Below, one piece after another: positions 17,465-26,560 of a stretch of 64,000 bases of DNA. Below the pieces are notes generated by a model. The model did not search any database and was not told where the DNA came from. It saw only the letters and a list, made by a program, of their open reading frames with translations. The stretch is from Flavobacterium indicum GPTSA100-9 = DSM 17447 (GTDB taxonomy: Bacteria > Bacteroidota > Bacteroidia > Flavobacteriales > Flavobacteriaceae): NCBI RefSeq assembly GCF_000455605.1, contig NC_017025.1:1860001-1924000 (forward strand), given 5' to 3'. A program made the translations under genes and the position numbers. Each line of letters opens with the position of its first letter. Position 1 is the first letter of the stretch.

Positions 17465-18046
17465 ATGAAATTAACAGAAAATCAGAAGAAAACAATACTT
17501 TACTTTATCATAGGAACCGTAATAATTGTATCATTATTTATGTTTTCCTTAGAAGATAAAGACAAAACAATTGTAAACTTCTTTACACTATTTGGAACAT
17601 TTGCATCAATTTTTGGATTATGGATTGCTTACATACAAATCATCAGTTTGAAATTAACAAACGAACAGACAAAAATCGCTGTCGAAAATTCTCTAAATAA
17701 AATAAATCAATTACTCTCAATTTCTGAACTTTCAAAAGCAATTAAGATTATTCAAGAAATTCAGACTTCAAATATAAATGGCAAACATGAAGTTGCGCTC
17801 ATTAGAATGAAAGATTTAAAGTCTATATTAATTCAAATAAAATATAATTCTGAATTAAATATTTATACAGAAACTAACATTTATAATCAAAACATTACCG
17901 ATATTAGCATAGACATTAATAATTTAAATGATTTTTTAATAGGAAGGAAAAAAGGACTAAATTTCTCTAAATTGAACAGTAATTTAGAAGAATTATCAAC
18001 AACTATAACTGAATTCGAAAACAAACTTAAATTTGAAGTAAAATGA
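17465..18046 (+). CDS. Two-TM membrane protein of unknown function (cassette unit 1)
   Basis: 193 residues: two N-terminal membrane helices (ILYFIIGTVIIVSLFMF and VNFFTLFGTFASIFGLWIAYI), then a cytoplasmic helical domain of about 130 residues rich in Ile, Asn and Glu. It ends in an ATGA overlap with the next gene, so the two are translationally coupled. No family recognised. The two-helix anchor plus soluble domain is a layout seen in many accessory and effector proteins, but no function is assigned. Confidence 0.7.
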   Translation: MKLTENQKKTILYFIIGTVIIVSLFMFSLEDKDKTIVNFFTLFGTFASIFGLWIAYIQIISLKLTNEQTKIAVENSLNKINQLLSISELSKAIKIIQEIQTSNINGKHEVALIRMKDLKSILIQIKYNSELNIYTETNIYNQNITDISIDINNLNDFLIGRKKGLNFSKLNSNLEELSTTITEFENKLKFEVK

Positions 18047-18414
18047 TATCAGAAAATATTAAAATATTAATTGACAAGCTCAAAAAGAAAACTGAATCAG
18101 GTCAAGCTATTTGGACAAAAACAAGTCGAGATACTGAATTTAAATTAGAGTTGCAGAAAGGAGCTATTGTTACTGACAATTGGGAAGACGGACAAGGTTT
18201 CTTTGTTGACTTAGCAATTTTAAATGAAAATGGAGAAATAATTGAAAGAGATTTTTTCAACGTTAATGAAGAGGATTATAAAACTCTTTATGAAGTTTAT
18301 TTACTTGCAAAAAACAGCTATTATAAGGTTGATGAAACATTGAAGACAATTTTTGATGAATTAGATAGTCCGAAAATTGTTGGAAAAGACAAAAATAAAG
18401 ATTTACCTTTTTAA
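18043..18414 (+). CDS. Hypothetical soluble protein, 123 aa (cassette unit 1)
   Basis: Pattern GQAIWTKTSRDTEFKLELQKGAI, FFVDLAILNENGEIIERDFF, then a helical C-terminus ending DLPF. Small alpha/beta protein with no recognised family. It starts inside the stop of the membrane-protein gene (ATGA) and its stop lies 6 bp before the inverted-repeat site at 18421. Confidence 0.7.
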   Translation: MISENIKILIDKLKKKTESGQAIWTKTSRDTEFKLELQKGAIVTDNWEDGQGFFVDLAILNENGEIIERDFFNVNEEDYKTLYEVYLLAKNSYYKVDETLKTIFDELDSPKIVGKDKNKDLPF

Positions 18415-18420
18415 AAATAC

Positions 18421-18559
18421 TACCGCTAACAGCTGTTAGCCGCTATGGCTGGTTTTTCTTGAGTTGTACTTCTTTTTTCATGTAAAAAGTTTATCTTAGC
18501 AGACAGTACGCAGTTCGCTAGAATCGCCACAATCGGCTAGCAGCGAAACGTTATAGGGA
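18421..18559. repeat. attC-like site 1
   Basis: Outer left core TACCGCTAAC (18421-18430), outer right core GTTATAGGGA (18550-18559). The inner arms TGTTAGCCG (18434-18442) and CGGCTAGCA (18534-18542) pair with one wobble. Clearly GC-richer than the flanking genes. Confidence 0.6.
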
Positions 18560-18582
18560 ATTTTACTCTACGAAACACAAAT

Positions 18583-19074
18583 ATGATTATGAAACACCCA
18601 AAAGTATATTTGCTCACCAAAAAAGACAATAAATATGAAATATATTTTGGTGAGTTTTCAACTTTGGATGGAATAAAATTGCTTGACAAAAATTTAAAAA
18701 TAAAGTTTGAGGAATTTGGAGCAACAAACTATAAAAAAATTGGATTCGCAACAGAAAATGACATTCCTAAACTTGAAAGTATTGTGGAATTCGTTAATTT
18801 TTTAGAAAACGGAGATTACATTGATATAATTCAGTGTGAAATTGAAATTATTGGAATCGGAAAATTATCTACTCATGATGATGGTGAATGTTGTTTTACT
18901 TTAGATTCTAAAGAAATGACATTTGAATTAATCAAAAAAGCTGCTCCTATTGAATATCAAGACAAAATCTTATCGGAATTAATCAACAACCAAAACAAAT
19001 ACATTAAAATTGATTCTAATGGAAATATAGAAAGATATTTCACTTTCAACGATTATATTAAAAACTGTCCCTAA
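18583..19074 (+). CDS. Hypothetical protein, 163 aa (cassette unit 2)
   Basis: Soluble acidic protein. It starts ATGATTATG, so codon 1 or 3 could initiate. Composition and size resemble small cassette-borne or immunity-type proteins, but no motif is diagnostic. Its TAA stop is part of the left core (TCCCTAAC) of the next attC-like site. Confidence 0.65.
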   Translation: MIMKHPKVYLLTKKDNKYEIYFGEFSTLDGIKLLDKNLKIKFEEFGATNYKKIGFATENDIPKLESIVEFVNFLENGDYIDIIQCEIEIIGIGKLSTHDDGECCFTLDSKEMTFELIKKAAPIEYQDKILSELINNQNKYIKIDSNGNIERYFTFNDYIKNCP

Positions 19075-19209
19075 CAACGGTTTGACACAATAGCAACTTT
19101 TACTTTTAAAATCACTTTCGATTTTCCGCTGGAAAATCTTAACTTGGCAAGAAACAATCATTCACACAGCCGCTACTGAACTAATCGCTGTAAGGTTGTG
19201 CGTCATTTT
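19068..19209. repeat. attC-like site 2
   Basis: Left core TCCCTAAC (19068-19075), right core GTTGTGCG (from 19195). Inner arms GACACAATAGC (19084-19094) and GCTACTGAAC (19172-19181) are imperfectly complementary. A perfect hairpin GATTTTCC-GCT-GGAAAATC (19121-19139) forms the tip. Confidence 0.6.
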
Positions 19210-19221
19210 GAAAAACAAATC

Positions 19222-19857
19222 GTGAAATATATTAAACTGATTTTATTATTAACTTTTTTAAGTTCGTGTACAACGAATAAATCATTTGTTGGTTTATATG
19301 GAAAGTGCAGAAAAAGTTACTTTGCTTGCACTCAAATAGAATTAAAAGCAGACAATACTTTTGAGTACTTCATTTTTATGGATGTTGGTGGCGGAAATGT
19401 TATAAAAGGTACTTGGAATACTATTTCGAATGATACAATTGTTTTAAATACATATAACCAACCAGAAATTTTAAAAACAACCTATAAAGGAAAAATAAAT
19501 CCAGATTTAAATGGAAAGGTTAGAATAAAGATATCTGACAAAAATGGTGCTCTTGGATTTGCAAGTGTAGAAATTAATGACAAAGTATCTGGAATTGCGA
19601 CGAATGAGTATGGAATTGCTGAATTTGAAACTAAATCTTTAAAAAATGTTCATTACAAGTTTTTAGGACAAAATGAAACAATCAAAATTGATAACTCGAA
19701 TTATAATGATATAGAAATTTTGATAAAAGATTTAAACATTAATGCAATTCCAGAATTTCTGACTGATTACAAAATCGTAGTAAAAGGAAATAAACTTATA
19801 CTAAATACCAATTATATTCATAAAAAAACGAATTTAAAAAACAAGCAGTGGAAATAA
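19222..19857 (+). CDS. Predicted lipoprotein, 211 aa (cassette unit 3)
   Basis: Starts GTG at 19222 (MKYIKLILLLTFLSSC): an SPII signal with lipobox FLSSC. The longer reading from GTG 19198 would begin inside the recombination-site core, so it is rejected. The body has beta-strand character with a carboxypeptidase-regulatory-like stretch (VRIKISDKNGALGFASVEIN, GIATNEYGIAEFETKSL). Probably membrane-anchored outside the cytoplasm. Function unknown. Confidence 0.65.
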   Translation: MKYIKLILLLTFLSSCTTNKSFVGLYGKCRKSYFACTQIELKADNTFEYFIFMDVGGGNVIKGTWNTISNDTIVLNTYNQPEILKTTYKGKINPDLNGKVRIKISDKNGALGFASVEINDKVSGIATNEYGIAEFETKSLKNVHYKFLGQNETIKIDNSNYNDIEILIKDLNINAIPEFLTDYKIVVKGNKLILNTNYIHKKTNLKNKQWK

Positions 19858-20056
19858 AAATGAACACAACAGGCCTTTGGCATGATTCCTCTAGCATTTG
19901 CTTCACTCGTGTATGAATTTGTCGTAAATTCTTGTTTATTTTCCGCAAGAAATTTTATCTTTGATAGCCCGGAGGCTGAAAGGCGAACGGATGAAATAAA
20001 ATAATAGATTCCAAATTTCGCCACCTCGCTAAGCCTGGGAACATTATACAACATGT
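19857..20056. repeat. attC-like site 3
   Basis: The left edge AAAATGAACACAAC (19857-19870) complements the unit-3 start GTTGTGCGTCATTTT. Arms AGGCCTTTGGC (19871-19881) and GCCACC...AAGCCT (20020-20036) pair imperfectly. An inner hairpin AAATTCTTG/CAAGAAATTT is at 19926-19954. The right core is the degenerate ATTATACAAC (20043-20052). Confidence 0.5.
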
Positions 20057-20081
20057 AAAGAAACTCTACAAAGAACCAATT

Positions 20082-20756
20082 ATGAGAAATTATTTTATTT
20101 ACATATTATTTTTTGTATTGTTAAGTTGTAGCAAAAAAGAAAAGGAAAATTTTATTCCAATCGAATATCTTTATCCAATTGAAAATATTGGAAATGGAAA
20201 ACAATTCAACTATTATAGAGTTGGCTCACTTCATAAAAAAAATTCAGTTGTTAATTTAAGTATTATAAATAATTCAAAAGAGCAATTTCTGGTAAAATCA
20301 GAGTATTGCAATGGCATTAAAACAGACTCTATCAAAACAACTCTTAAAGGTGGATTATTAGAAATCTATAATTTTAATCTACTTTATAAAACACAATATG
20401 AAATACTTAAAGGTAAAATCATCGAAAACAAAATAATTGATGATGGAAGCGAACTAGGGAAAAGGATTTCCAAGATTTTATATAATGGTAAGTATAGAGA
20501 GGTTTTGGTCGATCAAGAAGAAAAATTTCTATACGATACAATAATAAATATTGATGGTTTAGAACATAAAGCACTTGTAACTGAAACAAAAATTAAAACT
20601 CTTTATAAAAAAAATGGAATTGAATATGGAAATGAAACGTTAAACAAAAAATCATATTATGTAAAAGGTTTTGGTTTATATTCTTATGGAATTGAAAGTA
20701 AAGATGATTCATCGAAATACTTCCAAATGTCAATTGATAATTTAGAAGAAAAATAA
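20082..20756 (+). CDS. Predicted lipoprotein, 224 aa (cassette unit 4)
   Basis: Signal MRNYFIYILFFVLLSC with lipobox LLSC, then a Lys/Asn-rich beta-type body. No family recognised. It is followed 6 bp later by GCATAACAACAGC (20763-20775), which resembles the left half of the other sites; the right half is not found before the purC terminator, so the array may be truncated here. Confidence 0.6.
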   Translation: MRNYFIYILFFVLLSCSKKEKENFIPIEYLYPIENIGNGKQFNYYRVGSLHKKNSVVNLSIINNSKEQFLVKSEYCNGIKTDSIKTTLKGGLLEIYNFNLLYKTQYEILKGKIIENKIIDDGSELGKRISKILYNGKYREVLVDQEEKFLYDTIINIDGLEHKALVTETKIKTLYKKNGIEYGNETLNKKSYYVKGFGLYSYGIESKDDSSKYFQMSIDNLEEK

Positions 20757-20824
20757 CACATAGCATAACAACAGCAACTGTAATACAATCATTTAAAAAA
20801 ATAATTTATCAAAATAATTAAACA

Positions 20825-20853
20825 AAAAAGCCTAACTCACGTTAGGCTTTTTA
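20825..20853. terminator. Bidirectional terminator (purC)
   Basis: Stem AAAGCCTAAC (20827-20836) with GTTAGGCTTT (20841-20850), loop TCAC, A and T runs outside. Confidence 0.85.
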
Positions 20854-20855
20854 TT

Positions 20856-21806
20856 TTATCTATTCTTTAAATAGTTTTCTACATTTTCTAAAATGCGGGC
20901 TTCTATATTCGTGATGTCACTTTTCACAAAAGCTTCACCAATGATGTTTTCGTATAATTCTATGTAACGTTCAGAAACCGTTGCAATGTATTCGTCGGTC
21001 ATTTCAGGGATTTGTTGTCCTTCTTTACCTTGGAATCCGTTAGCAATTAACCATTGACGTACAAATTCTTTAGACAATTGCTTTTGTGCTTCTCCTCTAT
21101 CTTGTCTTTCTTGGTAGCCTTCAGCATAAAAATAGCGCGAAGAATCCGGTGTATGAATTTCGTCAATCAACACGATTTTTCCGTCTTTAGTTTTACCAAA
21201 TTCATATTTCGTATCTACTAAAATCAAGCCTCTTGAAGCGGCAATTTCGGTTCCACGTTGGAATAACGCTCTCGTATAATTTTCTAATACACTATAATCT
21301 TCTTCAGAAACAATCCCTTTGGCTAAGATATCTTCTCTTGAAATATCCATATCATGTTCCCCATTGTCTGCTTTAGTCGTTGGCGTAATGATTGGCGTAG
21401 GGAATTTATCGTTTTCTTTTAATCCTTCAGGAAGTGTAACACCACATAATACACGTTTACCAGCAGCATATTCACGTGCGGCATGCCCAGAAACATAACC
21501 ACGAATCACCATTTCCACTTTAAAAGGCGTACATAAATGTCCGACTGCCACGTTTGGATCGGGTGTTGCGATTAACCAATTCGGAACAATATCTTCCGTT
21601 AATTGCATGAAACGAGTGGCAATTTGGTTTAAGATTTGACCTTTATAGGGAATTCCTTTAGGCATCACCACATCAAAAGCCGACAAACGATCAGTAGCAA
21701 TCATTACCAATAAATCGTCATTGATGTTGTATACTTCGCGAACTTTTCCTCTATAAACGGATTTTTGACCAGTGAAATTGAATTGGGTCGTCGTAATTGT
21801 ATTCAT
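20856..21806 (-). CDS. purC: SAICAR synthase
   Basis: 316 residues. Phosphoribosylaminoimidazole-succinocarboxamide synthase of purine synthesis. Motifs: [61 protein letters not shown] and [13 protein letters not shown]. The longer length (about 316, versus about 240 in E. coli) is normal for this branch. The start at 21806 ([11 protein letters not shown]) is chosen because the longer ORF would begin at the TTG that forms the -33 promoter element. Confidence 0.95.
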   Translation of the reverse strand: MNTITTTQFNFTGQKSVYRGKVREVYNINDDLLVMIATDRLSAFDVVMPKGIPYKGQILNQIATRFMQLTEDIVPNWLIATPDPNVAVGHLCTPFKVEMVIRGYVSGHAAREYAAGKRVLCGVTLPEGLKENDKFPTPIITPTTKADNGEHDMDISREDILAKGIVSEEDYSVLENYTRALFQRGTEIAASRGLILVDTKYEFGKTKDGKIVLIDEIHTPDSSRYFYAEGYQERQDRGEAQKQLSKEFVRQWLIANGFQGKEGQQIPEMTDEYIATVSERYIELYENIIGEAFVKSDITNIEARILENVENYLKNR

Positions 21807-21830
21807 TATGTTGTGTTGTTGTTGTTTTTG

Positions 21831-21860
21831 CAAAGGTAGCCTCTTTTTAGAGAATTGCAA
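21831..21860 (-). promoter_or_regulatory. purC promoter (TTG-N19-TACCTTTG)
   Basis: On the minus strand TTG (21858-21860), a 19-bp spacer and TACCTTTG (21831-21838), 24 bp before the ATG at 21806. Confidence 0.75.
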
Positions 21861-21878
21861 CCCTTAACTTATTTTATA

Positions 21879-24224
21879 TTATTTTTTTAAATACGTTTCA
21901 AAATGTTCTAAAATGCGTCCGTATTCATCAATCCACGAATAAGTTTCTTTAAACCCATGGGCTTCTATAGGATACGAAGCCAAACTCCAATTCTTTTTCC
22001 CTAATTCAATGAAGCGTTGACTCAATCGAACAATATCTTTATATTCCACATTGTCGTCGACCATACCGTGCAACATCAATAAATTTCCTTTTAAGTTTTC
22101 AGCATAATAAATAGGAGAACTTTTTTTATACGCCTCCGGATCGGTTTCAGGGAAATTCAAAATATTACCTGTATAGCCATGGTTGTAATGTGCCCAATCG
22201 GTTACCGAACGCAAGGCTGCTCCGGCCTTAAATTCGTCGGGTTGAGTCAATAGAGCCATTAAGGTAATGAATCCGCCATACGAACCACCATAAATTCCAA
22301 CTCGTTTCGAATCAATTCCGTAATTAGAAACCAATAGCTTTTTACCATCAATTTGATCCGACAAATCTTTTCCACCCATGAATCGGTAAATTCCCGTTCT
22401 GTGGTCTCTTCCATACCCATCACTCGCACGATAATCAATATCTAAGACAGTATAACCTTTATCAGCTAATAAATTATGGAACATATATTCTCTCACATAG
22501 TTACTCCAAAAGTTATGTGCATTTTGCAAATAACCCGCTCCATGAACAAAAATAACTGCTGCTCCATTTTTTACTTCCGCTTTGGGTTGGTAAATTCGCG
22601 CATACACGTCTTTTCCATCTTGTGCTTTAAAGGAAATTACCTCAGGAGTTCTCCAATTGTATTGCTTAAATTCTGCTGATTGTGATTGTGTAATCGGTTG
22701 TAATTTGGCATTCGTTACATTGGAACTCCAATACAAATCCCACGGTTGGTTTTTATACGAATAACGAACTACAAGGGATTGTTCATTGGGACTCAATTTA
22801 ACTTCATGCGCTCCGTCTTGAGTCAAGATAGGTTGAAGCTTACCTTCTGCAATTGCCAATTTATAGAATTCTCGGTTACCTGGATGGTTTTTATTTGCTG
22901 AGATGTAAAAGTTTTTTTTATCTGCCGATAACACAACTTGGCGTACTTCCCAATTCCCTGAAGTCAAGGCTTTACTCGTTTTAGTTGACAACTGATAGGT
23001 ATACAAATGCGAATAGCCTGTCTTTTCCGATTGAAAATAAACCGTTTCGTTATCACCTAAAAAACCTAACGTTCCATTTGAAAACGAATACGAAGGGATG
23101 CCCGGCCCGGCAATCCAAGCTTCGTCGTGCTGGTGATCAATTTCAGTAAAAGTATTATTGGATAAATCAACAGAAATCAGCCATCGGTCTTTATTGTCCA
23201 TACTTCTTAAAGAAAGTACAGCATACGTTCCTGTTTCATTAAACAAGGTTTCGTCTATATACAATTCTTTAACCTTCTCTTTTTCCTGTTTTAAGTTCTC
23301 ATATTCCTTATAGTATTCGGGAAATTTGGTTACCCCCGATAATTTTGAAAAATCCATATAATACAAGGTATCTTTAGCTACATTGTAAATTCCATATTTC
23401 ATTTCAAAAATATTTTCGGTAGAAACCTTCTCCTTAGTATCACGCGAAGCATTATAGCCATCGGCCGTAATAAAAACTTCCATCTTTTCTGCCGCTACTT
23501 CTGGTTCTTTATAAGAAGAAAAAGTAACGAATTTACCTTTTGGATGTATCGCCCAATTCACCAATTGTAACTTATTGAAATACTGTGGTTTTGGTGCTAA
23601 TTTAGGCAAGTCTTTCGTTTTACTTTCCTGCCATATTTTTTTTGCTTCTTGGTCGTTGATGTATTGAAACAACTCTTTTTGTTGGTCTTTTAAAAATGAA
23701 GTCGACGCCTCTTCTTTTTTGGGCTCTTTAATTTTAAAGAAATTAGTCAATTGCAATACGCTTCCTTCTTTACTATTGAACTGAATAAAATTGCCTTTTT
23801 GCTCTAAAAAAAACACACCTTTTTCAATACCTAGAACAAAACTTGCTATTCCATCTGGGTGTTGAAAGAGTTTCTTTTTTACTTTAGATTTACTATCGTA
23901 AGAAAACAAAATTCCTTTATCCAAATAATAAAAGGTAGTGGCATCCCATCCTTTTTGAAAACGCATTTTCGAAAAATACGCTTCTTCATTGGAAGCCAAC
24001 TCGGGTTTTTTCATTCCCTTTTTCCAGAAATAAGTACTGTTCCCCCACTCTTTATTCGGATTCCATTCAAAATAAACTTTTTCACCATCAACCGACCATC
24101 GGTGATTTTCAGGTTGAAACCCAACAAAGGCATCACCTTTCATGATATCTTCTAACTTTAATTGTTGACTTTGACCCCAGAACGATTGAGCTACTACAAA
24201 AGCAACTAAACAAAACTTTTTCAT
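21879..24224 (-). CDS. S9-family prolyl oligopeptidase (DPP IV-like), exported
   Basis: 781 residues with a signal peptide, an N-terminal beta-propeller (about 30-520) and a C-terminal alpha/beta hydrolase domain. Catalytic Ser in GIYGGSYGGF (about 645), Asp in HGMVDDNVEY (about 722), His in EAHGF (about 755). Likely a periplasmic peptidase releasing dipeptides or cleaving after proline. Its ATG overlaps the phoH stop by one base, so it is cotranscribed with phoH. Confidence 0.92.
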   Translation of the reverse strand: MKKFCLVAFVVAQSFWGQSQQLKLEDIMKGDAFVGFQPENHRWSVDGEKVYFEWNPNKEWGNSTYFWKKGMKKPELASNEEAYFSKMRFQKGWDATTFYYLDKGILFSYDSKSKVKKKLFQHPDGIASFVLGIEKGVFFLEQKGNFIQFNSKEGSVLQLTNFFKIKEPKKEEASTSFLKDQQKELFQYINDQEAKKIWQESKTKDLPKLAPKPQYFNKLQLVNWAIHPKGKFVTFSSYKEPEVAAEKMEVFITADGYNASRDTKEKVSTENIFEMKYGIYNVAKDTLYYMDFSKLSGVTKFPEYYKEYENLKQEKEKVKELYIDETLFNETGTYAVLSLRSMDNKDRWLISVDLSNNTFTEIDHQHDEAWIAGPGIPSYSFSNGTLGFLGDNETVYFQSEKTGYSHLYTYQLSTKTSKALTSGNWEVRQVVLSADKKNFYISANKNHPGNREFYKLAIAEGKLQPILTQDGAHEVKLSPNEQSLVVRYSYKNQPWDLYWSSNVTNAKLQPITQSQSAEFKQYNWRTPEVISFKAQDGKDVYARIYQPKAEVKNGAAVIFVHGAGYLQNAHNFWSNYVREYMFHNLLADKGYTVLDIDYRASDGYGRDHRTGIYRFMGGKDLSDQIDGKKLLVSNYGIDSKRVGIYGGSYGGFITLMALLTQPDEFKAGAALRSVTDWAHYNHGYTGNILNFPETDPEAYKKSSPIYYAENLKGNLLMLHGMVDDNVEYKDIVRLSQRFIELGKKNWSLASYPIEAHGFKETYSWIDEYGRILEHFETYLKK

Positions 24225-25180
24225 TAATCTTGATTCTCTATACTTTTATATGCATCAATAATTTTCTTCACTAAACGGTGACGCACAATATCTTTATCAT
24301 CTAAATAAATAATTCCAATTCCGTCCACATCTTTTAACACCAATAAAGCTTCTTTTAACCCTGAAATGGTTCGTCTTGGTAAATCCACCTGACCGGGATC
24401 ACCGGTGATTATGAATTTGGCATTTTTTCCCATACGCGTTAAGAACATTTTCATTTGCGAATGGGTGGTATTTTGAGCTTCATCTAAAATCACAAAAGCA
24501 TTATCGAGCGTACGCCCACGCATGAAAGCCAACGGAGCAATTTGAATAATTCCTTTTAAAATATAATCTTCAAGTGTTTGTGGCGGAATCATGTCGCGTA
24601 ACGCATCATATAATGGTTGCATATACGGATCTAATTTTTCTTTCATATCACCCGGTAAAAAACCTAAGTTCTCCCCTGCTTCAACGGCAGGTCTGGTTAA
24701 AATGATTCGTTTAACTTGTTTTTCTTTTAATGCTTTTACGGCTAAAGCCACACCAGTATAGGTTTTCCCTGTACCCGCAGGCCCCACTGCAAACACCATA
24801 TCGTTTTTACGCACATATTCAACTAATTTTTGTTGATTCGGCGTCATGGCTTTGATTAATTTACCTCCTAGACCATGAACCAAAATTTCATCTTTGGAAT
24901 CCATTACACCTGTTTGTTGGGCATCGCCTTCAATAACACGCATAATTACATTATCGTCAATTTGATTAAATCGAGAAAAATGCGTCATTAATCGACGGAA
25001 ACGGGTTTCAAATTCATCTAATATTTCTTCTTCACCAAAAGCTTTTAACGTGGTTCCGCGTGCCACAATTTTTAATTTAGGATAGTATTTTTTTATCGAT
25101 TCTAAGTGACTATCATGTGCGCCCCAAAACTCTTTAGGTGCAATGTTTTCTAATTCAATAATTCTTTCGTTCAAAGGCAA
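24224..25180 (-). CDS. PhoH-family ATPase
   Basis: 318 residues. P-loop NTPase with Walker [20 protein letters not shown], Walker [12 protein letters not shown], and the PhoH motif [11 protein letters not shown]. An N-terminal KH/R3H-like region precedes the ATPase. PhoH2-type proteins are linked to RNA handling; the precise role is not settled. Divergent from the SAM hydrolase gene. Confidence 0.93.
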   Translation of the reverse strand: MPLNERIIELENIAPKEFWGAHDSHLESIKKYYPKLKIVARGTTLKAFGEEEILDEFETRFRRLMTHFSRFNQIDDNVIMRVIEGDAQQTGVMDSKDEILVHGLGGKLIKAMTPNQQKLVEYVRKNDMVFAVGPAGTGKTYTGVALAVKALKEKQVKRIILTRPAVEAGENLGFLPGDMKEKLDPYMQPLYDALRDMIPPQTLEDYILKGIIQIAPLAFMRGRTLDNAFVILDEAQNTTHSQMKMFLTRMGKNAKFIITGDPGQVDLPRRTISGLKEALLVLKDVDGIGIIYLDDKDIVRHRLVKKIIDAYKSIENQD

Positions 25181-25189
25181 TAATTTTAA

Positions 25190-25223
25190 TTGTTTTATAT
25201 CTATAAAAAAAAGAGTAGTTTTG
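25190..25223 (+). promoter_or_regulatory. Candidate promoter TTG-N23-TAGTTTTG
   Basis: TAGTTTTG (25216-25223) in the divergent intergenic region, about 58 bp before the next + gene. The spacer to the nearest TTG is long (23 bp), so only the -7 box is convincing. Confidence 0.45.
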
Positions 25224-25281
25224 TATCACTCAAATATAACAAAAACAAAGTTTCGTTTTAAAAGAAGTTATAAACAATACG

Positions 25282-26109
25282 ATGTCAATAATTACGCTTA
25301 TTTCTGATTTTGGATTAAAAGACCATTATGTTGGGATTTTAAAAGGTAAAATCTATTCCCAATTCCCAGAAGTGAACATCGTTGACATTTCGCACTTCGT
25401 TTCCAAATTCAATATTTTTGATGCCAGTTATCTGCTAGAGGTTTCGTACCATCATTTTCCAAAAGGTACAGTACATGTTATGGCAGTAGATGCGGCCCAA
25501 ACACAAGACACGAATCATGTGGCACTGTTGTATGACGGACATTATTTTATTGGGGCAGATAATGGGGTTTTTGGACATTTAACGAGTAAAATGAAGGCAG
25601 ATAAAATGGTTCAAATTAACATTCACGACCGCATTCCCAATGGCTCTAGTGATTTGGATGTTTTTGCTGCTGTAGCGGCACATTTGGCTAAAGGTGGCGC
25701 CTTAACCGTTATTGGAAAAGAAATTGAGGAAGTGAAACAATTGTATCGTTTGAATGTAATTGTAGATGAAAACCAACAATTCATCAAAGGTAATGTGGTG
25801 TATATTGATGATTTTGGAAATTGTGTGACCAATATTTCTCAAAAACAAGTAGAAGAACTAGCAAAAGGAAGAAATGCAAGCCTTCGATTTTTCAATAAAA
25901 AAATTGATAAAATCAGGAAAAGCTATACCGATTTTAAGAAAAACGACCAAATTTCATTGAAATCTCACGAAGGAAATGCTTTAGCCATCTTCAATGAAGC
26001 CGGATTTTTAGAAATCGCCATTTACAAAAGTAATCCCGAATCAATTGGTTCTGCTTCTTCGCTTTTAGGTCTTCGTTTTAGAGATGTGGTAACGGTTGAA
26101 TTTGAATAG
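25282..26109 (+). CDS. SAM hydroxide adenosyltransferase / S-adenosylmethionine hydrolase (DUF62)
   Basis: 275 residues. Converts SAM and hydroxide to adenosine and methionine; related to fluorinase. Motifs: ITLISDFGLKDHYVGILKG at the N-terminus, VDISH, GTVHVMAVD, FIGADNGVF, and the C-terminal VVYIDDFGNCVTNI. Followed 46 bp later by a small monooxygenase-like gene. Confidence 0.92.
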   Translation: MSIITLISDFGLKDHYVGILKGKIYSQFPEVNIVDISHFVSKFNIFDASYLLEVSYHHFPKGTVHVMAVDAAQTQDTNHVALLYDGHYFIGADNGVFGHLTSKMKADKMVQINIHDRIPNGSSDLDVFAAVAAHLAKGGALTVIGKEIEEVKQLYRLNVIVDENQQFIKGNVVYIDDFGNCVTNISQKQVEELAKGRNASLRFFNKKIDKIRKSYTDFKKNDQISLKSHEGNALAIFNEAGFLEIAIYKSNPESIGSASSLLGLRFRDVVTVEFE

Positions 26110-26155
26110 AAAGAAAGAATTAATTAAATTGAAGTAGTAGACTTAAAGAAAAACT

Positions 26156-26452
26156 ATGTTTGTACGAATCGTTAAAATGCGTTTTCAAGAGGATAAAATT
26201 GAGGCGTTTTTAGAAAATTTTCACGAAGTAAAAAATCACATTAGAGGATTTGAAGGCAATCAATTCTTAGAATTGTATCGTGATAAAGAGGACCCAAGAA
26301 TATTTTTTACCTACAGTTATTGGGATAAAGAAGAAAGCTTGGAAAACTATAGAAATTCCGATTTATTCAAAGAAGTTTGGGCCTTTACCAAAGCTTTGTT
26401 TAGCGACAAACCAGAGGCTTGGAGTGTAGATAAATTGGTTACGTTAGACTAA
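26156..26452 (+). CDS. Antibiotic biosynthesis monooxygenase (ABM)-fold protein
   Basis: 98 residues with a ferredoxin-like ABM/YgiN pattern: FVRIVKMRFQEDKIEAFLENF, GNQFLELYRDKEDPRIFFTY, SYWDKEESLENYRNSDLFKE. Family members include quinol and haem-degrading monooxygenases; the substrate is not determined. Likely cotranscribed with the preceding gene. Confidence 0.82.
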   Translation: MFVRIVKMRFQEDKIEAFLENFHEVKNHIRGFEGNQFLELYRDKEDPRIFFTYSYWDKEESLENYRNSDLFKEVWAFTKALFSDKPEAWSVDKLVTLD

Positions 26453-26560
26453 TTTTTTACCTCCATGTTGAATTTAAGATTTTTATAACGAATCGTCTGG
26501 TTGTAAACACCAACTTATATGAATCTTTTTTATACTTTTACGCAAATTATACTTTACTAA

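Larger units (their letters stand above)
17428..20800 (+). mobile_element. Integron-cassette-like array (four units, no integrase seen)
   Basis: Between tcdA and purC lie five + strand hypothetical genes in four units, each followed by a GC-richer, 100-200-bp imperfect inverted repeat. Each unit begins 27-39 bp before its ATG/GTG with a GTT-type core, and its trailing repeat begins within a few bases of the stop with the complement of that core: unit 1 GTTAGCGGTA/TACCGCTAAC (10 of 10), unit 2 GTTATAGGGA/TCCCTAAC, unit 3 GTTGTGCGTCATTTT/AAAATGAACACAAC, unit 4 weak. This is the attC logic of integron cassettes. No intI is in the window. Confidence 0.65.

Noticed and set aside
19198..19221. GTG start at 19198 for the cassette lipoprotein
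   Set aside because: It lies within the recombination-site core and puts eight polar residues before the lipoprotein signal; GTG at 19222 gives a standard signal peptide.
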